From: Rhytidiadelphus loreus
Taxonomy: Eukaryota; Streptophyta; Bryopsida; Hypnales; Hylocomiaceae
DNA length: 64,000 nucleotides
Direction of reading: 5' to 3'
NCBI GenBank assembly: GCA_947034895.1
Contig: OX344764.1
Coordinates: 55,595,348-55,659,347 of the forward strand
The position numbers and the translations under genes are program-made. Shown one piece after another: positions 37,547 through 48,029 of this stretch; the first letter of the stretch is position 1, and each line of letters opens with the position of its first letter. The notes under the pieces were generated by a model. It worked only from the letters and a program-made list of their open reading frames with translations. It had not been told where the DNA came from and did no database searches.

Positions 37547-38367
37547 TTAATACCTTAAGTTCCTTAAGTATATTTTTACCAAAACACTCTAAAACTGCCA
37601 TTTCTAGAACAAGTACTACATTTTAGAAAAAGAAACATTTTTGAACACATGTAACTATAGGATCTTATATTATATTGGTTTAAAAAGATGTAGAAAAAAT
37701 TTCAAAAATTTCCACCATGTAGATTGCAAGATATTAGCATCTAAAGTGACCAAAATCCTTTGGGGGGATTTACAAAAAATCGGACATTTGCACTAGTTCA
37801 CATTTGTACAAAAATCGGACATTTGCACAAGTTCACATTTGTATGAAAAATGTCCAAAATGGTGTGCTTCTTTGGATCCATTCTTCAAGGAAAGTTGGCT
37901 ACATGCTTTGAAAAAATTTAGATCATTTGGAATTGTACAACATATAGTAAAAAAATAGTTAGTAGAAAGAAATAAAGAATGATTCAAAATACTAAATTGT
38001 TAAGAACTTAGTTATGGAATTGAAAAATGTCAATACCAATGGTTATGGAAATGGTTATAATGTTGTAATAAAAAATCTACATCCAATGATTTTATTTTTT
38101 CCAAAAAATATTGAAAATTGAGTTAGATATAAGACTTCAAAGTTTATTTTAGAGTAGAGAATCCACCACTACCCACAAATTGAAACTCCTCATAATTTTC
38201 ATCTCATTGATCAAAATGGAATGATTCAAAGTTTTCTATGTATATATAAATCTAAAAAAATAATTTCAAATTTTTTTGAACTCCAATGAAAAAAAATCTC
38301 TATTTATAGTGAGTTGCCAAAATTTTCTATGTTGCTCTAAAACGCAAGTTGATCCTTTAGAGGTTAA
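37547..38367 (+). mobile_element. TTAA-flanked non-autonomous element E3 (821 bp), subfamily B
   Basis: TTAA (37547-37550) then a decayed left end TACCTTAAGTTCC; right end GGATCCTTTAGAGG-like (GATCCTTTAGAGG) then TTAA (38364-38367). Interior agrees with E1 reversed, including AATACTAAATTGTTAAGAA and AAAATGGAATGATTCAAAG. A 34-bp piece is duplicated in tandem near 37776-37845 (ATCGGACATTTGCAC twice). Confidence 0.7.
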
Positions 38368-38369
38368 CC

Positions 38370-39460
38370 AATATTTAAAACATGGATGATCTCCTTTGTT
38401 TTGGAATTTTTTCATTAATGAAGTTCATATTACAATGCAATTAAATTCTATAGGAACTAAATGAAAATTAGAACTCCGAGGAGTCCAAAGAATCCAATTT
38501 GAAACAAACTTTGAAGGGACATGAAGAGAGATTGAAGATTACATAAAATCCAACATTTAGATGTTAAAAGAATCGAGCAATAAATACAATGAAAAACTTT
38601 ATATTATAGATTGAAAGTTATACCGGTATACCCAAACATATTATATGAAAAATCATCAAAGATATATTTTTGTTTGATCAAAGATTAGAACCACTAAATG
38701 ATTCCTTTTGTGTTTGTTGATTTCAATTTTGAAGACTTGTTTCAAATCCTTTGATTTGTGGAGTTAGACTTATATGAAAAATCATCAAAGATATATTTTT
38801 TTCCAATCAACTAAATAGAAGACAATAACTTTGGTCAGACCACACAATTTTATATGGCACTTGTAGCCTATGAGATTATGAAGGTTGTAAAATTAGATTT
38901 GATGATTGTGTGCTTATTTAAAACCAAAGGATTAAGAATCAAAGGAGTCAGAGGAACTTGTATTTGAAGTGTTCTTCATTTGGGACATAAAAAAGGTAAA
39001 CCAACCTACAACAAGAAGAATGATTGGGTTGCCATGTTGGTATTGCTATATAAAAAAATTAATTTTTTTAAAGACAACTAGGAGAGTAATTGAAATTTTA
39101 TTTTTTGGCCAAAGTATGAATTTGTTATGAATTTAAGAAGTATTCTGCCCAAACTCTAGACTATTCCAAACCCAACAAAAACAATATCCATGATAGTCAT
39201 CTTATTCACCTAAAGCAATTACAATAATTCCTAACATGGACATAACATGAAGAGTAGATAGATTTAGATCCTATTCGGAGACAACTAAGCTAATAGTATA
39301 GTTCATTTCTAGGGAGGTTAATTAAATAAGATTTTCTTCTAAAATAAATACCTAATAGGCCATTGCAAGCAAAAGCAAAAGCAAAAGATATGTTCCTTAA
39401 TTCCATAAGCATGTATAAACCTCACAAGATAATGCTAATTACTAAGATTTGAGCCCTCTA
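38370..39460. other. Intergenic, repeat fragments only
   Basis: Contains a second copy of dispersed repeat R2 (about 39025-39260) and a short duplication of ATATGAAAAATCATCAAAGA (about 38643 and 38772). No supported gene. Confidence 0.5.
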
Positions 39461-39463
39461 CTC

Positions 39464-40406
39464 TTAACCCCTAAAGGACCAAGGTCTTTTTTCTGCCAGA
39501 AAACACTCAAAACTGCCATATCTATAGCATGGAGTAAAAAAAATTAAAAACTTTTTTACTTTCATATATAACCGTAGGATCTCACACCTAACTAGTATGA
39601 GAGTGTGTGGAAAAAATTTCAGATTTTTTGACCGCTCAGATTGCAAGATATCTGCGTTTAAAGTGGAAAAAACAAGTATTTCAGCACATTGCAGGACTAG
39701 ATTTTTTGACTTTGAACATTTTTAACTTAAATTTTTTGCACTATATGGTTTTGAGATTTAAATCTTTATAGTGAAGAATTGAGTTGAGAGTCTAGGTAAA
39801 AAAAAAAAATTCAAAAAAAATTAATTATCATTCTTTAAAAATTTGTTAAGTAGAAGTAGGTATGAGATAGAAGGAAAATCTAAAATATTCATATATTTTA
39901 GATGGAATTAAAATGCACTAATCCCAATGGTGAGATTGTTCTAGCAAGTAAATCAGACCATGAAAAAAAAAAAAATTTGAAAAATTTGAAAAATTGCACT
40001 CAGAAATGAATCCTACAAGTTATTTTTTTCAAGAAGATGCTCTAACTGCCCGAAAAACAAGAATGTCCATAACTTTCTTATAATATATCCAAATCAAATG
40101 AATCAAATCTTTCCAAATAGAAAAAAATATAATATATGAGAAAAAATAAAAATAAAAATAAAAATAAAAATTTTGTCCATTTTTTTTTGGCTGCCCGAGC
40201 TGCCCGCCGTCCCCTAGTTTGAGCTTATTTGGTCATAACTATTGTTCCTGGGCACCGATTTTGAAAAAAATTATATTCCCACAAAGCTAATCAACTTTTC
40301 TACCTCCAAAAAAAATTTCAAAATATTAGGAGAAAATTTCAGCCTGTAGGTACCTGCCCGAAAGCGCATTTGTCCCTCGAAGGGACAATGGTCCTTTAGG
40401 GGTTAA
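39464..40406 (+). mobile_element. TTAA-flanked non-autonomous element E4 (943 bp), best-preserved copy
   Basis: Perfect 18-bp inverted ends: TTAACCCCTAAAGGACCA at 39464-39481 and TGGTCCTTTAGGGGTTAA at 40389-40406. The outer TTAA on both sides would be the target duplication. A subterminal hairpin GTCCCTCGAAGGGAC lies just inside the right end. The interior is stop-dense and AT-rich with no transposase. TTAA duplication plus ends starting CCC is the hallmark of piggyBac-superfamily elements; assignment is by inference from structure. Confidence 0.85.
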
Positions 40407-40409
40407 AGG

Positions 40410-41440
40410 CCACAAAGGTAAGATGGCACCCAATTATTTATTTATTTATCTTCAACCATTTGTCTTTAATCTTTAATCAACTCGGCCTTGTTACTGGTAC
40501 AACACCAAAGATGCTCAATCTTCCAAATGGATTGCTAGCAATACAACTTTTAGCCTGTTACTCCAAATGGGACTAGTCACTTCTCCAAATGGTCTTTGTT
40601 CCAACTTGGGGCACAACCAAATCCTCCTACTTGGATTGTAAACTAGATTTTGCACTTCCACAAAACCCAGGAAACACTAGTATAGGGGTTCTTTGTTCTG
40701 GGGAAAGGTTTAATCAGTCTAGCGTATTATGACTAAAAGTCACTTACCAATAGATTTATACTTACAAGTTTAGAATAGTATTATAGCACTCTTATTCCCA
40801 GGTAAAATTTGTTGGCCAGTCCATTACCAAAGTATGTATAAAGTCCCGATCCTATATAGTGTTCTAAGGGATGTCAAATCATTCCTTGTCAAATAAATCA
40901 GGTTTTGTCAAATGAATCTTATATGATGCATGCACTAGGACCTAATCACACAAGATAGTATTGATAATATGCTTCATTCATTATATGCTTATTTTATGTT
41001 TTTATGTCAAATATGTCCAGTCAATCTACAGCTAACGCGATCATGCAGGTATGACTAGCGTTTCCGTATTCTACGTCAAATGAGTCCCAGTTGCAATGTA
41101 TGATGATGTCAAATACTTCTTCTTGGTTAAATTATGTCAAATAAGTCCGAAACCACAAGGATTAACATACAAACATAACATCGGTACAATTCGCATTTCA
41201 ACCAAACATAAGAAACCTAAAACCATTCACAATTTATTCTAATATATAAAACTCAAAAATTTGGAACAAACAATTTTAACATACAAATCCAAAGATCAAA
41301 AATCACTTTCAATCAAACATGCATGTAACATTTGCATATAGATCCAACATATAAAACTTATAAATACATATAATTCAAAATAAATAGATAATTATCTAAG
41401 AACTTTGAATAATAATATAAACATGTTATAATAATAATAA
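40410..41440. other. Intergenic with recurring GTCAAATRAGTCC words
   Basis: Variants of (A/T)(C/T)GTCAAATNANTCC recur at about 40877, 40906, 41006, 41074 and 41138. Spacing is irregular, so this is not a simple tandem array. It may be retrotransposon-derived sequence next to the putative LTR. No gene is supported. Confidence 0.4.
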
Positions 41441-42738
41441 AATAAAAAATAAAATAAATTAACACAGCCCAAGCACCCAAACCCGAACTGACCCAAACAA
41501 GCAAGACCAAGACTGAAACCCGAAGACTGAAGAGATCCAAGACCATAAATAAGTGAGCCTACGACCAAACTGCCCAAGCCCGTGGACAAGGAACCCAAGG
41601 GTCGCGCGTCGAACCCTATAACCGTGCGATTTATCCTATGGCCGTGCAATCTCGACGCTGCCAAAATCCCTAATCACAGACTGCAAGTTTGATGTCTAAT
41701 AAATTCTGCAATTTTTGTCCGATTTGAGAAATTTCAGCGCTCATTACGACTGATTTCTCTTCCTCTTTCTAATGGTATAAGACACGCATACTATCTCCTT
41801 ATCAATCAAAAGTTATCGCAATTCAAAGTTCACGATTTCCACCATCCTGCGATTGTAGCGTCCTTCGTTTGAAATTTTGATCGATTCTTTCGTGTGTGTT
41901 TTTTTAAAATTTGTTTCTGAATTCAACTCACTCTCTTGGTCTTGACCTTTACACCTCCCCAAACTCACGAATTCGATCAAATTTGAGAAATTAAGGAAAA
42001 GCCAGACAACTAGATAGGCGTTGCAACTCTCACCGCAACGACACCCAATTTCCAAGGTTTGGCCAGATGGTGTGATATCCGTTGTAATTCATGCTCGACT
42101 GGTGCGTCTAATCTCAGACAGACAGCTGCACAATCAGACTCAAACGGAAATTTCAAAAATTTCGTGATTCGGTGGCGAGGTTGCAGTGTCGTCCCTGATT
42201 CCGATTGCAATTTTTTTTTATGAGAATTTAATTGAAATTAACACAGACTTGATTCATTGACTTCACTTGATGAAGATCGTTACCATCTAATCGGGAAACT
42301 CCGTCGAGGTTGGGTTCGATCGGTACCTGCTCCGCCGCACTACTTTCTCCAATCAGCTTCCGCCGCTCCAAATTGCACCCTCAACCTCACAGCGACTTGA
42401 ATTGACCGATCCACCTTTGCTCATCCACCATGCAAATTCAATCTTCCAGCACTGCATTCACCAGTACCTCTTCCGTTGTATGATCAGTTCCAGCCTACCA
42501 ATTTCGGTGCAGGTGCTCACGTTACCACTTCATCGATGTTGGATTACAATTTTTTTTTCACGCAATTCACTCGGTAAATTTCTTCCTCTTGCAGTCAGAA
42601 TAACTTTCCACACAAATTCTCACATCAAACTTCACAGTCTAATAATTTCACAATAATTAATATAACACACAATACAAACATACAATTTGCAACTAGCACA
42701 TAAAATATAATTTATATTCATAAAAATTGGGTCTTACA
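41440..42738 (-). mobile_element. Possible LTR (Ty3/Gypsy-like) on the minus strand
   Basis: Read on the minus strand, the region begins TGTAAGACCCAAT at 42738, a start typical of many plant Gypsy LTRs. Higher GC follows, then a GCGATAACTTTTGATTGAT stretch (near 41820) of the kind common in plant LTRs, and a GGGCTTGGG-rich part near 41580. I found no second LTR, no primer-binding site and no gag/pol, so this may be a solo or truncated LTR; the left boundary is a guess. Confidence 0.35.
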
Positions 42739-42769
42739 ATTGCCGATTAGTTGTTTCAGATTTTAGTTT

Positions 42770-43160
42770 TTTATAGTTTTTGAACCGGTGTGATGATGAA
42801 GGGGTGTGACCTAAGTCACACCTCATTCATCCAAATGTTTTTATTTTTATTTATTTTCATCCATCCTAGCTTAATGACCTATTTACACTTATTCATGCAT
42901 TTAGACTTTAATTTAAAGCTTACTTTTACTTTTTCTCACTAAGGGGCCCCTAATAGGCTACAATAGGCTAAATTCACTATTTTTTAAAAGTTTTTCTTTC
43001 TACATGGATTCATTATCCTTTCTTTCGCATGTCTTCTTCATGTGAGTTTTGCACTTGCAGAACTTACATTTTTTTTTCACCAATTTGGAGTTACCAATCT
43101 TTTCTTTGTTTTCTCCATCTCACAAGCAAAATACTTATTATTATTATACTCAAACGAATA
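42770..43160. other. Intergenic; short palindrome GGTGTGACCTAAGTCACACC
   Basis: The palindrome (8-bp arms, about 42804-42823) lies just outside the putative LTR start. Nothing else recognisable. Confidence 0.5.
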
Positions 43161-43199
43161 GTCTTGCAAGCTCATAGTTAATTCATCCCAACTTGATAA

Positions 43200-44900
43200 A
43201 TTACTTTGCTCTTCATTGCAGTGACGACTTAGAATCATAAGTAGAAACAACATTCAGACTTAACACAAATTTCAACTTAGATTTCTACAAACCAAAGACC
43301 CCATACATACCCGACTTAGAAATTAACTCATTTAACTCACAAACATCCTTAATTCAAACTCACAACCGAGCTCACAACCCTTAAGTACCATCTAGTCAAT
43401 TGCCGTAACCTACTACAACAACACCTTGAATTCCAAATTGGATGCAGCTTAAAATTGACTCAAGTCACAATCAATTAAGCACATACCTCATTTGTTTACA
43501 CAAGCAAAGATCACCAACAACGCCTACTTGAACTGCATGCACACCTTCACAACATGATCACATCTTCTAATTTGCAACAAATGCTTACTTAGTAAACCAA
43601 TAGTAACTCACATACACGCACCCAATAATTAATCAATTTTCCATCACATTAATTTGAATTGGTGACAAATCACCGTTACAAATATAAAATTTGCTCCCAA
43701 ATTTATCATTCCCACAAAATATGTTTCCAACTAGGCTCAAACTTCTCTTACTAGCTACAATTTCTTTTCTTCACGAGAATTCTTGGATTCTCCTTCAACA
43801 TCAGCGCCATCACTTTGATTTGAACACATTTAATTCTTCACTCTAACACTTTAACACTTCTTCTTATTAACTTCATGGATTCTTCACCACCCTACATGAC
43901 ACCCTCATTCTTCACAGCCGCTTAGACCCGATTTGGCACACCTTCGTGCAACTGCAAATCCGAATCAAACTCCAGTGCATGATCCCGACTAGGACACAAA
44001 CACAAATCAGCACACAAACAGTCAAACTACTCAGATCACCCTCGTGATACTACAAGCCAAACTTAATCACACACATTCCAAGCACCAACTTAGAAAACAA
44101 CCACAAACAAAATCAACCTACTAGTTGGACACTCTACAAAACTCTCAAAAAACAGTGGGATAACCTAAAATGGAAACAAAACCAAGCCTAATAGAAAACA
44201 CCCAAGCAGTTACTAACTTGGAATAATGACAGCCTAACTGCTCAAAAACCACCTAATTGGAACCGCAAGACAACTGCCACAAAACACCAACACTACAATA
44301 AAATTCCAAATTGGAATCACCTCCACCCCTTCCGACTTGGACATAACCTCAAAACAAGCTAACAGTCCAACTAGGCAACAACCACAAAATTTTGACTTGG
44401 CAAATGACTAATAGCTCGTACAAGAACAATAACACAAAATCCCAACTCAACCACTAAATCCAATTACGAAATTAATGACCATACTAATTCAACCCGTACC
44501 TAATTGACATTCACCCATCACATCACAAAGACTTTGAATTGGAATCAATTCCTTGTCAACTAGGACTAACAACATACATACGAACTTACAATCAACTAAA
44601 TCCGACATGAAAATTACTAGAACTCCTATTTGGAACATTACTTCAACAACACACCAAAACTATACCCAGAATTATATTCAAAACTTACACTTCCAAATCC
44701 AAAAAATATTCACAAAACTACGGATTTGGAAATTAAATTTTGAAATAATCTGAAAAATACTAAAAAAGACACCCAAAATCACCATCAAAAATACAAAAAC
44801 ATCATCCAAAAAGTCTATCTACATGAAGACTTGTCACTTCCCTAAGACTTGTCACTTCCCTAAGATGAAGTCACTTCCTAAGATGAATTTACACTCAAAA
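43200..44900. other. Strongly A/C-skewed, G-poor tract
   Basis: On the plus strand this 1.7-kb stretch is made mostly of A and C, with few G. Words such as ACTTGG, AATTGGAA and AACTAGG recur at irregular spacing. It ends in a small tandem repeat (GACTTGTCACTTCCCTAA twice from about 44828). No frame with family resemblance. Strand skew of this kind is often seen in retrotransposon leader or tail sequence, but no such element is proven here. Confidence 0.5.
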
Positions 44901-45039
44901 AGTGAAAATTCCTATTATAGTCACTAATCACTCCATCACCATCATCCAAGACATTGATTGTGGCCACTAACTCAACTGAGAACTCAACCTAATGTAGCCC
45001 AAATCCCATTTATTGAAAAAAATCCACCATAACTGGTTA

Positions 45040-46060
45040 TAAAATCAACAATGCTTCAATGTAAGTGATAATTGTAGCTTCCAATGTACATCTTGTGATC
45101 ATTGTATGCTTTTAATGTATACCTCTCCAACATTTGTGTTGCTCCTGCTCTACATGAGTTGTTACCTAAACTACAATTGATTGAAAATATAACAACCTAA
45201 TTTGCAAAAATAGGTGCCTAGTTGGAAAGGGGTTGGCTACCGCAGTCCCACTTCACTTTCCTTCATCAATCTCATTTTGGTTTCACTTTTACAATGACAA
45301 TGAGCTCATTTCAAGGTCAAATAAGAAGAGATGGACAATTTACAATCCACTATGATTATAGTTTTTAAATCCAATAGCAATTTACTTTATATTGCATGTT
45401 TTTTTTATTGTGTTATAATTTATAAGTGACAATATAGTGATTTTAACCAAGGTTAGTCACTTGACAATGATGTCTTAATGCAATAAAAGTGTTTCTTCAT
45501 AATCAATCTAGCCCACACTATTTTCACTTTTGTGAATTAAATCCATTACCAACCTACTCTTCATTGAAATGAGTTTTAAATCCCTAGATATAGTCTACTT
45601 TTAGAATCGTCCACAATGAATAACTAAAAATAATATAGTTATTCTAGTAGCTAGCATTGATCAAAACTTCATAATTTCATTTGCCTGTATATGGATTTGA
45701 AATGACTATACCATTTACTTTTTGTACTATCACTTTTTTTAATATTACACCAAAATGGCTTGCTTTATAATAAATGATTTTTAAATCAAACAATATACTT
45801 GATTTAATTGATTTAGTCTTAGGACAAAAAAGAGAGGAATAAAACCTTTTGAATGAATATTAAGTAAATCAACAAATAGCTTGTTAGGGCTTTGAGCTTC
45901 AGACTTTTTGTTTTAGCTATATGATATTTCAAACTTATCCATCTAGTGATAACATTCTCACAATTTTTTTTAATTGCATTAAACTTATAAGATACTATAT
46001 TATACACTAAGTTGGAAAATATCATTACTATAAGTGTCTCTCACACTATTTCACTTATTT
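45040..46060. other. Intergenic, nothing recognised
   Basis: AT-rich and stop-dense in all frames; no repeat structure noticed apart from the end of the R2 copy before 45040. Confidence 0.5.
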
Positions 46061-46066
46061 TCTTTT

Positions 46067-46981
46067 CTAACCCCTACAGTACCAGTGTTCCCTTTGGGAA
46101 CAAAACGGATTTTGAGCAATCTCCTAAGGACTCAAAATTTATCATGATTTTCTGAATTCTTTTGTGAAGATAGAAAAACACATTAATTTTTTAGTGATAT
46201 AATTTTATTTCAATTGATTCTCGACAACAAAAGTTATGGTATAAGAAGTTCAAATATTAATTCAATGAGTAGAGGAAAAAAATCCACAAAACTTAAAATT
46301 TAATTTTTAATTTTTTTTCCTCATATATTGTATTTTTATACAAAAGAAGTTTTGATTCATTCCAATTGGACTTGTGATGTGAAAGTTTTGAACAATCTTG
46401 TTTTGGGGGCAATAAGAACAATTTCTTGAAAAAGTAACTTGTAGGATTCAATTTTGAAGTCAATTTTCACAATTTTTCCAAGAAAAAGTTTCACAAGGAT
46501 AGGATCTCTTTTTTGAACAATCTTACCATTGACATTAGTGTGTTTCAATTTCATCTTAGAGCGATCAGTGGTTTGGTTTTTCCTTCAATCTTGAAGCTAT
46601 TTCTACTAAATAATTTTTTAACAAGTGAAAATTAAGTTAGTTTTCTTAAAATTCATAGACTCTCAACTCAATTCTTCAATATAAAAAATAGAAATTCAAA
46701 ATGATTAGTGCAACAATATTTAGCTAAGAAGATTTAAAGTCTAAAAATCTACTTGAGCAAGGTACAAAAAAAACTTCTTTTTTCACTTTAAATGCAAATA
46801 TCTTGCAACCTACAAGGTTAAAGTTTTTGAAATTCCTTCCTCGTATTTTTATACTATTCTAGTGCAAAATTCTATAGTTAGATATGCAAAAATGACAATT
46901 TAAAAAAAATTGCTCTTTGCAATAGAAATGACAGTTTTGAGTGGTTTTTGATGGAAAAAGCCTTGAGACTATAGGGAGTAA
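46067..46981 (-). mobile_element. TTAA-type non-autonomous element E5 (915 bp), subfamily A, decayed ends
   Basis: Left flank CTAA then CCCCTACAGTACCAGTG; right end GACTATAGGGA then GTAA: both target sites are one mismatch from TTAA. In reverse orientation it matches E4 and E2 (CACTCAAAACTG near the end, GCAAGATATTTGCATTTAAA inside, CATAACTTT). The subterminal hairpin is present as GTTCCCTTTGGGAAC near 46086. Confidence 0.75.
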
Positions 46982-47345
46982 ATGAACCCTATTCAAAGTC
47001 CATCACATTGATTTTTAGTGGTACCTTTTGTCAATGCAAGGCATCTACTTTTTCAATCTACAATCAAGAAATGTTGTAATGTCATGAAGGTAATAATATT
47101 TTTCATCAGCTTGCCATCTTCAAGAATTATTTCTAGTCATGCACTTATGTGTAGGTAGACCCAAGTATATTGTTACAAAAAAAATTTGAAGGTGATATAC
47201 TACATTGATTTATCCTATTACTATGTGTAACATTGATGTGACCTCGGATGTGACAAAATCACACTATTTGAAATTAGCATAACTTGAGATATTAATGCAT
47301 TGCACTAATTTCTTACATAATACTAATTTTGCACCCTCGCTAATA

Positions 47346-47529
47346 CACTAGAAGAAATTTGCATTAATCTAGCTAATGTGTTTTTGTTAAATAACACAAA
47401 ATTGTGTTGGAAATAATGCAATTTAGCATTATTTTAGTCACAATTATGTAAATTTGTGTTATTTCCAATGCAGTTTTGTATTATTTAACAAAAACACACC
47501 AGCTAGATTAACACAAATTTCTTGTAGTG
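47346..47529. mobile_element. CACTA-ended fold-back MITE (184 bp, TSD ATA)
   Basis: Begins CACTAGAAGAAATTTG and ends CAAATTTCTTGTAGTG, flanked by ATA (47343-47345, 47530-47532). Arms pair over nearly the full length (TTAAATAACACAAAATTGTG with its reverse near 47460-47500). Non-coding; third family with CACTA ends. Confidence 0.93.
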
Positions 47530-47867
47530 ATAGGATCAATTAGTGTAGTGAGTTACTAGTAAAAACCAAACTTGGATTGGAAGTAGTCTTTTCTACATGT
47601 GTACTTCCTATAAGGTAAACCAACAATGCTAGTGTGTGAGCATGAAAATGCAAGCATGTGAGCCTTGAGCTTATGTATAAGTAGATATACTACAACCATT
47701 GAAGGTGCTTATAATATAAACATCTATAAGATTGGTATTGATAACATTGTTGCACTATAATCATGGGAAGCTTCTATAATATAAACACTTGTAACATAGA
47801 TGTATAGTCTTCTGGGCTCATAGGCTCACACTTCTAAACTCACATGATAGCAACTTATTAAGGTAAA

Positions 47868-48022
47868 CTACTCCATTCCATACCAAACAAGAGGGCAAGC
47901 CCACCATGACCTCAATTATGTTAGTGGTGTACTTTCAAATTCTAAAATGTACACCACTAACATAATTTAGCCCATAATGGGCTTGCTCCCATTTGATTTA
48001 GAATGGGGTAGTTTCCTTTATG
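47868..48022. mobile_element. Fold-back element without CACTA ends (~155 bp)
   Basis: AAACTACTCCATTC (from about 47868) pairs with GAATGGGGTAGTTT (to about 48015), and TTATGTTAGTGGTGTAC pairs with GTACACCACTAACATAA around a short loop near 47940. GGGCAAGCCC and GGGCTTGC blocks also pair. A MITE or other hairpin repeat; the target duplication is not clear. Confidence 0.8.
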
Positions 48023-48029
48023 TGCCTAA

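Noticed and set aside
39464..40406. CCCCTAAA ends as telomere-type repeat (CCCTAAA)
   Set aside because: Occurs once per end as part of a defined inverted repeat, not as a tandem array.
41392..41664. Minus-strand frame with GLGSL repeats
   Set aside because: Low-complexity sequence inside the putative LTR; no protein family.
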